Both the position numbers and the translations under genes were made by a program. The notes below the pieces were generated by a model. The model worked only from the letters and a program-made list of their open reading frames with translations, was not told the origin of the DNA and ran no database searches. A DNA stretch of 64,000 bases from Hyalangium gracile (GTDB lineage: Bacteria; Myxococcota; Myxococcia; Myxococcales; Myxococcaceae), in the NCBI RefSeq assembly GCF_020103725.1, contig NZ_JAHXBG010000021.1, positions 150,268 to 214,267 on the forward strand, given 5' to 3'. Below are positions 1 to 9,055 of this stretch, in pieces (within the stretch, counting starts at the first letter, position 1; each line of letters opens with the position of its first letter).

Positions 1-1152
1 ACCGAGCCCCCAGGGCGACGATGCGATGACTCGCACGCCTGCCCTCCGGAGCAGGTCTGCATCGAGCTGCGCTGCCAGTCCGCGGAGGAGCTACCTCCCG
101 ATGGAGGCAGTCCGGCGGACGGCGGATTCGATGGTGGCGCCGACGGCGGGATGGACGGCGGCACCGATGGAGGGACGGACGGTGGCATGGATGGCGGCAC
201 CGACGCCGGCATCTCGGTGAGCGTGAACCCCACGTCGGTAAGCATCGCCCCCAACACCACCTACGCCTTCACGGCGACCGTGAGCAACGCGAGCAACCCG
301 GCGGTGACCTGGAGCGTCAGCGAGGGGGCCGCGGGAGGCTCCATCGAGGCGAGCGGCCTCTACACCGCGCCGGCGACGACGGGCACCTATCACGTGGTGG
401 CCACGAGCGTGGCGGACCCCAGCCGGTCGGCCACCGCCACGGTGTACGTCGCCATCCTTCCTCCCAACATCGCGCTGCACCTCTCGGCGGATCGCCTGCT
501 CGGTGAGGGCGTGGCGCTCCCGGCGGACGGAGCGCCGGTCTCCTCCTGGGTGGATCTGTCCGGCAACGGGCGCGACGTGGGCCAGAGCGAGGCCACCCGG
601 CAGCCCGTCTTCAAGCTCTCCGGCCTCAACGGTCTGCCCACCGTTGCGTTCGATGGCAACACGTCCGGTGAAGGGGACTACCTGCTCTCGGCCGCCTTCG
701 CCTCCCCCCTGCCTCAGCCCCTGACGGTCTTCCTCGTGTACAAGTCCCCACAGGTGGATGCGAACAAGACCTTGATGGATGCCCCCAGCGCGGCGGGCAC
801 CAACCGGATCCGCCTCCAGGCCACCACCGTTCCCCTGGGCGCCCTCCAGCTCTACGCGACCAAGTTCACGAGCCCGGGCACCCAGAAGATGGCCGGCGCC
901 TTCTACCAGGCCACCGCCGTGTACGACGGCGTCAACTCGCGACTGCGCGTGAACATGATCGAAGAGGCCCTCAACAACCGGGACACCGGCCCTGTCGGGA
1001 TGGGCGGCCTGCTCCTCGGCGGTCGCCAGGACCGCCTGGACACCTCCTTCGCGCAGACCGAGATCGCCGAGCTGCTCGTCTTCGCTCGCCTGCTCACCGA
1101 CTCCGAGCGGGATCTGGTCGAGCTCTATCTCCGCGACCGGTACTTCCCCTAA
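1..1152 (+). CDS. LamG-like surface/secreted protein with Ig-like domain, 5' end missing
   Basis: The frame is open from the first base of the window, so the N-terminus lies outside. The visible part begins with a short Cys-containing stretch (Cys at about residues 8, 14, 20 and 24), runs through a linker made of repeated D-G-G tripeptides (about residues 36-68), then an Ig-like domain of the kind with 'NPTSVSIAPNTTYAF' and 'GLYTAPATTGTYHV' (about 70-150), and ends with a concanavalin/LamG-like jelly-roll ('WVDLSGNGRD', 'ELLVFARLLT'). In myxobacteria D-G-G linkers are typical of exported lipoproteins. The role is probably extracellular binding; no catalytic motif is seen. It ends 15 bases before the kinase on the same strand. 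Confidence 0.8.
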   Translation, partial: TEPPGRRCDDSHACPPEQVCIELRCQSAEELPPDGGSPADGGFDGGADGGMDGGTDGGTDGGMDGGTDAGISVSVNPTSVSIAPNTTYAFTATVSNASNPAVTWSVSEGAAGGSIEASGLYTAPATTGTYHVVATSVADPSRSATATVYVAILPPNIALHLSADRLLGEGVALPADGAPVSSWVDLSGNGRDVGQSEATRQPVFKLSGLNGLPTVAFDGNTSGEGDYLLSAAFASPLPQPLTVFLVYKSPQVDANKTLMDAPSAAGTNRIRLQATTVPLGALQLYATKFTSPGTQKMAGAFYQATAVYDGVNSRLRVNMIEEALNNRDTGPVGMGGLLLGGRQDRLDTSFAQTEIAELLVFARLLTDSERDLVELYLRDRYFP

Positions 1153-1167
1153 GCTCTCCCTGATCAC

Positions 1168-2979
1168 ATGACCTTCGCACAGCCCAAGGCGCCCCCCATG
1201 TCCGATGATCGCCTCGGCAAGTACCGGCTCCTCAAGCTCCTAGCCACGGGAGGGATGGGAGAGGTCTTCCTGGCTCGACAGGAGGGGCCCGCGGGCTTCG
1301 CGAAGACCGTGGTGGTCAAGCGCATGCTGACGCACCTCGGGAGGGACCCGAAGTTCGTCGAGATGTTCCTCAACGAGGCGCGGCTCGCGGCGCAGCTGTC
1401 CCACCCCAACGTCGTCCAGATCTTCGAGCTGGGAGAGCACAACGGGGCCTACTTCATCGCGATGGAGTTCATCCACGGGATGAACCTGCGCGCCATCAAG
1501 CGCCGCACGGAGGAGCGGCGGATGGAGGTCCCCGTCGGCTTCGCCGCGTGGATCTGCGCGCAGGCGCTCAAGGGCCTGCACTACGCGCACACGCTCACGG
1601 ACGAGCTGGGCGCTCCGCAGCACATCGTCCACCGCGACGTCAGCCCGGACAACGTGCTCGTCGGCTTCAACGGCATCGTGAAGATGGTGGACTTCGGCAT
1701 CGCCAAGGCCTCCACCTCCATCTCCACCACGGGCGCCGGGACGGTGAAGGGCAAGTACGCCTATATGGCGCCCGAGCAGCTGAGCGGCCACCCGGCGGAT
1801 CCCCGCACGGACGTCTACGCCATGGGCGTCGTCCTCTATGAGCTGCTCGCCGGAGAGCGCCCCTTCACCGGCACCTCGGAGGCCGCGCTCGTCAAGGCCA
1901 TCCTCCAGGACGCGCCCCGGCCCCTGCGCGAGGTGCGCCCGAACACTCCCCCGGAGCTGGAGGAGATCTGCCGCCGCGCGCTCGCGAAGAATCCCCAGGA
2001 GCGCTTCCCGACGGCGGAGAGCATGTCGACGGCGCTCGAGATCTTCGTGCTCGGCCTGGGCGGCGTGGCCCAGGAGGAAGTGAAGACGCTGCTGCAGGGC
2101 CTGTTCAGCGAAGAGGCGGACATGGCGACGGTGGTCAGCCTCCGCCACAGGGCCGGCAACCCGTTCGGCCTGCCCACCCCGCCGCCCGGCCCCCCGTCCT
2201 CCGCGGGCCGCGCTCCCCTCCCCCTCGTCCCGGCGCCCCTGAAGGCGGATCCGACACAGCCGGGCGCCGCTCCGGTGACGAGCACCTCGCAGTGGGTCAA
2301 CGTGGATCTCTCCACGGACTTCGCGGCGCCCGTCGTCGCGGCCCCTGCCCCACCAGCCCCAGCACCCGCTCCCGCGGAGCAGCCGCGGCGCCCGAGCCGG
2401 AGCTGGCGCTGGCCCGCGGTCAGCGCGGCCCTCCTCATGCTGGCTGGCGGCGCGGCGCTGTGGACGCGCACCGAACGTCCTGCCGCCGAGCCGCGACCCG
2501 ACGCCGTGCCGTCGGCTCCGGCCCTGGCGCAGCTCCCTGCACGGCCCACCTCCGAGAAGCTTCCGGACACCGAGCCCGCGCCTCCACCTCCCGCGCCCGA
2601 GGCGCTCCCTCCCACCGAGGTGCCGCCCGCCGCCGCGACGGCGCAGCCCGCTGCTCCCGCGCCCACTGCCGCTCCCGCCCCCGCTCCCGTCGAGAAGGAG
2701 CCGCCCCGCAAGGCCACGGCCACTGCCTCCCGGCCCGCGGCACGCCCGGCGGCCAAGGCCGCCACTGGCACCGTCACGCTGCGAGTCAATCCGTGGGCCG
2801 AGGTCTTCTACGCCGGCAAGACGCTGGGGGTGACGCCCATGGCGCCCATCGAGCTGCCGAGCGGCACCCAGACGCTCACGCTGGTGAACCGGGACCTCGA
2901 CGTGGAGAAGAAGGTCAAGGTCTCCGTCCCGGCGAACCGGGACGTCGTGCTGCGCGTCAACCTGCTCGACGGGATGTGA
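1168..2979 (+). CDS. Eukaryotic-type Ser/Thr protein kinase with transmembrane segment and PEGA domain
   Basis: A complete Hanks-type kinase domain spans about residues 18-285: glycine loop GGMGEVF, catalytic Lys51 (VVVKR), HRD with Asp157 (HRDVSPDN), DFG with Asp175, and APEQ. A Pro/Ala-rich juxtamembrane linker precedes one membrane helix (about 415-435). A second Pro/Ala-rich spacer leads to a C-terminal PEGA domain (about 532-603, 'RVNPWAEVFYAGKTLGVTP'). It should phosphorylate cytosolic substrates while the PEGA domain senses or binds outside the inner membrane. No Shine-Dalgarno is obvious at 1168; an ATG at 1198 (MSDDRLGKY) is an equally plausible start. All catalytic residues are intact, so the kinase is predicted active. 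The partner may be the exported TPR-type protein convergent to it. Confidence 0.93.
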   Translation: MTFAQPKAPPMSDDRLGKYRLLKLLATGGMGEVFLARQEGPAGFAKTVVVKRMLTHLGRDPKFVEMFLNEARLAAQLSHPNVVQIFELGEHNGAYFIAMEFIHGMNLRAIKRRTEERRMEVPVGFAAWICAQALKGLHYAHTLTDELGAPQHIVHRDVSPDNVLVGFNGIVKMVDFGIAKASTSISTTGAGTVKGKYAYMAPEQLSGHPADPRTDVYAMGVVLYELLAGERPFTGTSEAALVKAILQDAPRPLREVRPNTPPELEEICRRALAKNPQERFPTAESMSTALEIFVLGLGGVAQEEVKTLLQGLFSEEADMATVVSLRHRAGNPFGLPTPPPGPPSSAGRAPLPLVPAPLKADPTQPGAAPVTSTSQWVNVDLSTDFAAPVVAAPAPPAPAPAPAEQPRRPSRSWRWPAVSAALLMLAGGAALWTRTERPAAEPRPDAVPSAPALAQLPARPTSEKLPDTEPAPPPPAPEALPPTEVPPAAATAQPAAPAPTAAPAPAPVEKEPPRKATATASRPAARPAAKAATGTVTLRVNPWAEVFYAGKTLGVTPMAPIELPSGTQTLTLVNRDLDVEKKVKVSVPANRDVVLRVNLLDGM

Positions 2980-2988
2980 GCGGGGGCC

Positions 2989-3741
2989 TCACTGCAGGAC
3001 GTAGGCGAGCACCGCTCCCACCGCCGCGGTGGCCGCCACGCCGATGGCCACGTTGGCTACGCGCGCGTCGCGCCGGGCCTGATCCTGGCTGGCGAGCGCA
3101 TCCTCGTAGAAGGTGTCCCGATCGTTCGCCCGCTTCTCCTCGGAGCGTGCCTGCGTGCCGAAGTAGACCGCGCCTCCCGCCGCCGCCACGCTCGTGCCCG
3201 ACAGCAGCAGCGGGAAGAGCAGCTTCTTCCTGGGCTCGGGGGCTGGCGCCGTCTGGGTGAGGACCGGCTGCGGAGCCGGAGCGGGAGGCTGCAGCTCCAC
3301 CTTGCGAGGGGCCTCCGGCGCCGCGGGGGCGGGCGCGGGCGCGGGCTTCGGCGGCTCGGGAGTGGCGACCTCCTCGGGAGCGGTCCTCCCCGGCACCCGC
3401 TGCGCGAGCGCATCGAAGAAGGTGAGCAGCCGGGGGCTCGAGTACGGAGGCAGCTCCACCTTCGGATCGAGCTCCAGCGCCATGGAGAACGACTTGCGCG
3501 CATCCTCCTCGTTGCCGAGGCTGAACGCGCAGAGGCCGGAGTAGAGCTCGATCTCGACCTGCTCGGCGCGGGTGTTGTTCTTCCACCGGCCGGCCTGCTC
3601 GAGCCGCTTCAGGCACTTCTCGAACTCCAGGCCCTGGTAGTGGACCTTCGCCTGGGTGAGGAAGGGGTTGGGCTTCTGTGCCGCGAACGCGGGCACCGCG
3701 AGGAAGACGACGAGCAACAGGCCCTGCCGGCTGAGACGCAT
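2989..3741 (-). CDS. Exported TPR-like protein with C-terminal membrane segments
   Basis: 250 residues. The start at 3741 is chosen because a GGAGG lies 6 nt upstream and a clean signal peptide follows (MRLSRQGLLLVVFLAVPAFAA); an ATG at 3798 would bury this signal. Residues 30-120 look like helical TPR repeats ('QGLEFEKCLKRLEQAGRWKNN', 'SGLCAFSLGNEEDARKSF'). Then comes a Pro/Ala-rich linker, and two hydrophobic segments near 180-200 and 230-250, the second at the very C-terminus. Similar exported proteins often sit beside kinases in myxobacteria. Its 3' end is 9 bases from that of the PEGA kinase, on the opposite strand. The function is unknown; a scaffold or secretion accessory is a guess. 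Confidence 0.8.
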   Translation of the reverse strand: MRLSRQGLLLVVFLAVPAFAAQKPNPFLTQAKVHYQGLEFEKCLKRLEQAGRWKNNTRAEQVEIELYSGLCAFSLGNEEDARKSFSMALELDPKVELPPYSSPRLLTFFDALAQRVPGRTAPEEVATPEPPKPAPAPAPAAPEAPRKVELQPPAPAPQPVLTQTAPAPEPRKKLLFPLLLSGTSVAAAGGAVYFGTQARSEEKRANDRDTFYEDALASQDQARRDARVANVAIGVAATAAVGAVLAYVLQ

Positions 3742-3829
3742 ACCCCCTCCGGAATCGCTCGAGAGCCCGCTCAGTGTATCGCGGCCCGAATGCTTCATAC
3801 AATGAGACTGGCACCAGGGAGCGGAGCGC

Positions 3830-5476
3830 TCAGCGCCCGAGGATGGTGCGGATCACCGTCAGGGCGGGCTTGGGGGCATAGCGGGTGTCGAAGAGGAGCG
3901 GCGCGCTCCCGCTGCCCAGCGAGTTGTACTTGTCGGTGACACCCCAGGCCGTCACGCGAGTGCACGCGCGGCGGGCCTGACAGGCGGCCACCATCCCCTT
4001 GTAGATGCGCGCCTGCAGCTCCAGCTGCTCCGCCTCCGGCATGTCGGAGACCTGGGACAGGTTCACCGTCATCTCGGTCAGGTCCGCCCGCAGCCCCGCG
4101 CCCTCGAGGCGGGCGATCACCGACTCGAGCTCCGCCTGCGTCGGGTAGTAGTTCGGAGAGACGTGCGCCTGCATCCCGATGCCGTCGATGGGCACGCCCT
4201 GCGCCTTGAGCGAGACGGCCAGCTCGTAGATGGCGGCGGCCTTGGCGTTGGGCTTCTCCGCGCTGAAGTCGTTGTAGAAGAGCCGGGCGGAGGGATCGGC
4301 GCGGTGCGCCGCCCTGAAGGCCAGCGCGATGTACTCGGGGCCGATGGTGTCCCTCCAGAGGTTGGCGCGCAGCCGGCCTTGATCATCAATGGCCTCGTTC
4401 ACCACATCCCACTCGGGGATGCGGCCGCGGTAGCGCCCCACCACGGTGGCCACGTACGTCTCGAGCACCTCGATGAGCTCCTCGCGCGTCCAGGTCCGTC
4501 CGGTGAGCCAGGCCGGCAGCGAGTTGCCCCAGATGAGCGTGTGGCCCCGCAGCTCCTTGCCGTGCTGCTCCGCGAAGGCCACCAGCCGGTCCGCGTTGGC
4601 GAACTCGAACTCGCCGAACCTCGGCTGCAGCTGGGCGATCTTCATCTCGTACTCGGGCGTCATCGAGTCGAAGTGGGCCAGGAACGTCTGCTGGTACAGC
4701 GGCTCGTTCACGTCGAAGAGGCGCCCCTGGTTGGTCGCCGCGCCCAGCCGCACCTGGCGCCGGAGCGGGATGGCCTGCACGGGCCCGATGTGCACCGTGC
4801 GCGTCTCGTCCTCGTAGCTCGGGAACACCTGCCAGATGCCGACGGGATCGAGCGGACGCGTCCGGGCGAAGGCGTCGAGCCGCACCTCCTGGCCCGGAAC
4901 GAGCGTGAGCGGCCCGAGCACCGGCTCGAAGTCCACCGCGGGCCCGTCAGGCAGGGAGGCCCCCGGAGGGCGGGCCGTGAGCACCAGCCTGGGGACCTGG
5001 ACGACGCGCGTGCTCGTGTTGGTGAAGGTGGCCGAGGCCCGCAGGGTGTCGCCGATGACGCCATCGCGCATGGGGAAGGTGAGCGTCATGGCGATGGGGC
5101 GCTCCGGACGGGCGTTGCTCACGACGAACGTCCTCGCGGCGAGTGCGAGGTTGCCCCCACTGTCCGTGGCGCGCACCGTCAAGGTGTGGAAGCCGTCACT
5201 GACGGTGGAGGTGTCCCAGCGGTAGCTCCAGTCGGTGGTCCCGGTGGCGGGCTCGAACCGGCCCTGGTCGACCTGGACCTCCACCAGGCTCACCGCCTGG
5301 TCGTCCGAGGCCAGCCCTCGCACATCCACCGTTCCGCCTACCTGGGCGGAGGCCGCGGGCGCCGTGAGGGAGAGCTCGGGTGCCGTGCGATCCACAGGCT
5401 GCTCGGGAGGCGCTTCCGGATCGCACCCCAGGACGAGGAGGATCGCCAGACACCCGACAGCCCAGCTCCGTTGCAT
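3830..5476 (-). CDS. GH10 endo-beta-1,4-xylanase lipoprotein with Ig-like domains
   Basis: 548 residues. The start at 5476 is preceded by GGAAGG and gives a lipoprotein signal with lipobox LVLGC. An Ig-like domain (about residues 35-120, 'RTFVVSNARP' at its end) and a second beta-domain (about 125-215) lead into the GH10 catalytic barrel (about 220-548). The acid/base Glu361 lies in 'WDVVNEA' and the nucleophile Glu468 in 'LTEMTV'. 'GHTLIWGNSLPAWL' is also characteristic of GH10. The enzyme should cleave internal beta-1,4 bonds of xylan at the cell surface. The nucleophile loop reads TEM where most members have TELD, a conservative difference. No other xylan gene lies nearby, so this looks like a stand-alone surface hydrolase. 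Confidence 0.92.
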   Translation of the reverse strand: MQRSWAVGCLAILLVLGCDPEAPPEQPVDRTAPELSLTAPAASAQVGGTVDVRGLASDDQAVSLVEVQVDQGRFEPATGTTDWSYRWDTSTVSDGFHTLTVRATDSGGNLALAARTFVVSNARPERPIAMTLTFPMRDGVIGDTLRASATFTNTSTRVVQVPRLVLTARPPGASLPDGPAVDFEPVLGPLTLVPGQEVRLDAFARTRPLDPVGIWQVFPSYEDETRTVHIGPVQAIPLRRQVRLGAATNQGRLFDVNEPLYQQTFLAHFDSMTPEYEMKIAQLQPRFGEFEFANADRLVAFAEQHGKELRGHTLIWGNSLPAWLTGRTWTREELIEVLETYVATVVGRYRGRIPEWDVVNEAIDDQGRLRANLWRDTIGPEYIALAFRAAHRADPSARLFYNDFSAEKPNAKAAAIYELAVSLKAQGVPIDGIGMQAHVSPNYYPTQAELESVIARLEGAGLRADLTEMTVNLSQVSDMPEAEQLELQARIYKGMVAACQARRACTRVTAWGVTDKYNSLGSGSAPLLFDTRYAPKPALTVIRTILGR

Positions 5477-5642
5477 AGCGTTACACCTTCCGCCCCGGAG
5501 AGGGGCCCCTGAGAGCGCGCGCGACCGCCGGTTCCCCATTCTGACCCAGGAAACCGCCGCGCGAGCACGCCCGAAGCATGCCAGGGGTCGCTGTCGGAGC
5601 GCTGCGGCCGTTGTGTGGGCGCAGCCCCCATGGGCGTGCGAC

Positions 5643-7082
5643 TCAGAACGTGAAGAGCATCCCCGTCTCGAGCCCCACGGCGGTGCGCTTGCCTCCGTCC
5701 GACCCGAGATCCTCGAGGTCGAACGGCTGCAGCGCATGGCGGGACTGGAAGAGGAAGCCCTCCAGCACCAGGGCGAGCGCGGTCCCCGGCTTGAACTCGT
5801 AGCCCAGGCGAGCGGAGCCGTTGCGGAGCAGGCCCGGCCCGGTGCCACTCAGCGCCGCGGTGGAGACGGCGGGGCGCTGGCCTTCCGGCACCGCCGGGTA
5901 TGCGTAGGCGGGCACCACGTCACCCGGCTTCAGCGCGCGCTGCATTCCCACGAGGCCGTAGACCGCGTGATGGGGGCTGAAGGACTGGCGCGCCGAGATG
6001 AAGCCGCCGAAGTCCCGCATGTCCTTGTCCGTGCGCCCCTGGGAGAGCGAGAGCATGCCCAGGTTGGCGGTGTTCTGGCCGAAGTTGAGCTCCACCCGCA
6101 CGGTGGTGGCTGGCGTGGGGATCAGCTCCGCGTAGAGCGCGCCCTGGTACGAGGTGCCGTGGCGCTCCTGGGGCGTGTCCCGGGCGTAGGTCAGCCGCGT
6201 GGCGATCACGCTCGCGCCCACGCGGCTCGAGCCGAACTTGTAGGCGCCGCGCGCGGCGATGGTGGGGAAGAGGCCCAGCTCCAGGGCGGCGTCCTTGGGC
6301 GTGGCGTTGGCGGCGGGAAAGCCCAGCGCCAGGCCCACCTCGTAGGAGTCCTGCGTGTGGAGGTACCGGAGCTGCTGGCGCATGAAGCCGGTGTTGCCGG
6401 CGGTGAACAGCGCGCCCACCAGGTTGATGCCGTGCGGGTTGATCGGCACCGCGAGATCCCAGTCCTGGCCGAGCGAGAGCGTGTGGCCGGGAGCCGGCAC
6501 CCAGTCCACCCGCGCGATGCGCAGGCGAGGCAGGGCCTGCACCGTGGGCGTGGCCTTGGCGAAGTCGACGAAGTCCACCTCCACCTGGCCACGCAGCGAG
6601 CCCTTCTCATTCACCCAGAGCCCGAAGCGGGTCTGGCCCACCTGGAACGAGAAGCGCGCATCGTCCGGCGCGCTGGGGAACACCGGGTCGCCCGCGCCGG
6701 TGGGAGCCGTGGCGTTGGGCTGGTTGAAGGACTCCACCGCGGCCGAGGACACCACCACGCGCGTGATGAAGATGCCGTAGGGGCGCAGCACGTTCTCCGT
6801 CGCCGGGGAGGCCGCGGAAGCCGCGGGCGCGGCAGGAGCAGCGGGAGCAGCCGGAGCGGCAGGGGCCGCGGGAGCAGCGGGCGCCTCGGGGGCAGGCGGC
6901 GCGGGCGGCGGCACGGTGGGCTGCTGCCGCTCCCCCGTGGTGGGCGGCGGAGTCGTCCCCGAGTCCGGCGCGGTCTGGGCCAGCACGGATGCGCCCACCA
7001 CCGGAGGAGCACTCCACGAGGACGCCTGGGCCTCGCTCACGGCGGACAGGGCGAGCACTGCGACAAGACGCAACACGGCCAT
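5643..7082 (-). CDS. Outer-membrane porin (DcaP-like beta-barrel)
   Basis: 479 residues. The start at 7082 is fixed by GGAGG 6 nt upstream and a signal peptide (MAVLRLVAVLALSAVSEAQA). A Pro/Ala-rich segment (about 50-95) is followed by a single barrel (about 100-479) with alternating strands and aromatic girdles, ending in the C-terminal Phe expected for BAM-assembled porins ('GMLFTF'). Wording such as 'YGIFITRVVV', 'QVEVDFVDF' and 'VGLETGMLFTF' resembles the DcaP/O-P porin group. It lies just downstream of the MHS transporter on the same strand (54 nt gap), so the pair probably moves the same small organic acid or osmolyte across both membranes. Confidence 0.82.
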   Translation of the reverse strand: MAVLRLVAVLALSAVSEAQASSWSAPPVVGASVLAQTAPDSGTTPPPTTGERQQPTVPPPAPPAPEAPAAPAAPAAPAAPAAPAAPAASAASPATENVLRPYGIFITRVVVSSAAVESFNQPNATAPTGAGDPVFPSAPDDARFSFQVGQTRFGLWVNEKGSLRGQVEVDFVDFAKATPTVQALPRLRIARVDWVPAPGHTLSLGQDWDLAVPINPHGINLVGALFTAGNTGFMRQQLRYLHTQDSYEVGLALGFPAANATPKDAALELGLFPTIAARGAYKFGSSRVGASVIATRLTYARDTPQERHGTSYQGALYAELIPTPATTVRVELNFGQNTANLGMLSLSQGRTDKDMRDFGGFISARQSFSPHHAVYGLVGMQRALKPGDVVPAYAYPAVPEGQRPAVSTAALSGTGPGLLRNGSARLGYEFKPGTALALVLEGFLFQSRHALQPFDLEDLGSDGGKRTAVGLETGMLFTF

Positions 7083-7136
7083 GCAACCTCCAAAGGGAGC
7101 AACGAGCAATGGTGACGCGCGCAAGGACTCGGAGCG

Positions 7137-8885
7137 TCAGTGCGTATGGTAGACGGAGCTGTCCTTCGTCTCGCGCACGAACAGCAGGCCGATGACGAGC
7201 GTCAGCGCGGCGACGACGATGGGGTACCAGAGCCCCGAGTAGATGTCGCCGGTGGCCGCCACGATGGCGAACGCGGTGGTGGGCAGGAACCCGCCGAACC
7301 ACCCGTTGCCGATGTGGTACGGCAGCGACATGGACGTGTAGCGGATGCGCGTGGGGAACATCTCCACGAGCATCGCGGCGATGGGGCCGTAGACCATGGT
7401 GACGTAGAGGACCAGCACCATGAGCAGCAGGACGACAGGCACGTGGTTCACTCGCGCCGGGTCCGCCTTGAGCGGGTAGCCCGCCGCCTGGATGGCCGCG
7501 TTGAGCTCGCGATCGAAGCGCGCCGCCTCGGCCTTCGCATCCCCAGCGCTCGGGCCGTGGCCCGCCGAGGGCCCGTGTCCGAGCGACACCTCCGTCTTGC
7601 CCGAGCCCGCCGGGTCCGCCGCGTACGCGGCGATGACCGTCTGGCCCACGCGCACCGTGGCCGGCTGCCCCGCGGAGAGCTCCACGTTGGAGTAGGGAAT
7701 GCCGCGCTTGACCAGGGCCGACTTCGCGATGTCGCACGAGGAGGTGAAGCTCGAGGTGCCCACCGGGTTGAACTGGAAGCTGCACTCGTTCGGGTCGGCG
7801 CTCACCACCACCGGCGCGCGCGCGATGGCCTCCTCGAGGGCCGGGTTGGCGAAGTGGGTGATGCCCTTGAAGATGGGGAAGTAGGTGACGATGGCCAGGG
7901 CCAGCCCCGCCATGATGATGGGCTTGCGGCCGATACGGTCCGACAGCGCGCCGCAGACGACGAAGAACGGCGTGGCCAGCACCAGCGCCGCGGCGATCAT
8001 CAGGTTCGCCGCCTGCGCGTCCACCTTCAGCGTCTGGGTGAGGAAGAACAGCGCGTAGAACTGGCCCGTGTACCAGACCACCGCCTGCCCGGCGACCACG
8101 CCAAACAGCGCGAGCAGGACGATCTTCAGGTTGCCCCACTGCGCGAACGCCTCGCTCAGCGGCGCCTTGGACGTCTTGCCCTCGGCCTTCATCCTCTGGA
8201 AGGCGGGGGACTCGCTGAGCATGAGGCGGATCCAGATGGAGATGCCCAGCAGGAGCACCGAGATGAGGAACGGGATGCGCCAGCCCCAGGACTCGAAGGC
8301 CTCGACGCTCATCGACACGCGGCAGCCGAGGATGATCAGCAGCGACAGGAACAGGCCCAGCGTGGCCGTGGTCTGGATCCACGCCGTGTAGCTGCCGCGC
8401 TTGCCGTTGGGCGCGTGCTCGGCCACGTAGGTGGCCGCCCCGCCGTACTCACCGCCCAGCGCCAGGCCCTGCAGCAGCCGCAGCACGATGAGGATGATGG
8501 GCGCGACGATGCCCAGCGTCGCGTACCCGGGCAGCAGGCCGACGATGAACGTCGAGATGCCCATGATGAGGATGGTGACGAGGAAGGTGTACTTGCGGCC
8601 CACCAGGTCCCCGAGCCGTCCGAACACCAGCGCGCCGAAGGGCCGCACCGCGAAGCCCGCGGCGAACGCCAGCAGCGCGAAGATGAACGCCGCCGTGGGG
8701 TTGACGCCGGAGAAGAACTGCTTGGCGATGATCGCGCTGAGCGAGCCGTACAGATAGAAGTCGTACCACTCGAACACCGTGCCCAGCGAGGAGGCGAAGA
8801 TGACGCGCTTCTCCTCGGAGGTCATGGGTTGGGCGGCGACTGCGGAGCTGCTCGGGGGCGAAGCCGGGGCGTCGGGAGGAGCCAT
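7137..8885 (-). CDS. MHS-family major facilitator (proton symporter) with large periplasmic insert
   Basis: 582 residues, against about 430-450 for common MHS proteins such as ProP, ShiA or KgtP. Family signatures: 'GTVFEWYDFYLYG' in helix 1, 'RPFGALVFGRLGDLVGRK' after helix 3, 'QGLALGGEYGGA' in helix 5, 'SPAF' after helix 6, and 'SDRIGRKP'. Twelve membrane helices can be placed. The extra length is a soluble insertion at about residues 345-476, between two helices of the C-terminal half. It contains two Cys residues and a short internal duplication (GHGPSAGHGPSAG). GGGAG sits upstream of the ATG. The role is proton-coupled import of an organic acid or betaine-like solute; the substrate cannot be read from sequence. 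Confidence 0.92.
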   Translation of the reverse strand: MAPPDAPASPPSSSAVAAQPMTSEEKRVIFASSLGTVFEWYDFYLYGSLSAIIAKQFFSGVNPTAAFIFALLAFAAGFAVRPFGALVFGRLGDLVGRKYTFLVTILIMGISTFIVGLLPGYATLGIVAPIILIVLRLLQGLALGGEYGGAATYVAEHAPNGKRGSYTAWIQTTATLGLFLSLLIILGCRVSMSVEAFESWGWRIPFLISVLLLGISIWIRLMLSESPAFQRMKAEGKTSKAPLSEAFAQWGNLKIVLLALFGVVAGQAVVWYTGQFYALFFLTQTLKVDAQAANLMIAAALVLATPFFVVCGALSDRIGRKPIIMAGLALAIVTYFPIFKGITHFANPALEEAIARAPVVVSADPNECSFQFNPVGTSSFTSSCDIAKSALVKRGIPYSNVELSAGQPATVRVGQTVIAAYAADPAGSGKTEVSLGHGPSAGHGPSAGDAKAEAARFDRELNAAIQAAGYPLKADPARVNHVPVVLLLMVLVLYVTMVYGPIAAMLVEMFPTRIRYTSMSLPYHIGNGWFGGFLPTTAFAIVAATGDIYSGLWYPIVVAALTLVIGLLFVRETKDSSVYHTH

Positions 8886-9055
8886 AGCGACTCCCAGTAA
8901 ACATCACTTCATGCGACCAGGCCCTACCAACGCGCTCGAAAGTCGAGCGTTTCACACATGCCTGGGAGGCCAATTCCTCTCCGCCGCGCAAGCCGCTCAT
9001 TGCCACTCTCAAGGAAGACATGTTATCGCCGATTTCACTCGATTACGGAGATTGC

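Noticed and set aside
5477..5848. An N-terminal extension of the xylanase
   Set aside because: The frame is open upstream, but the ATG at 5476 has a Shine-Dalgarno and begins a lipoprotein signal. The extension overlaps the porin gene and is Arg/Ser-rich noise.
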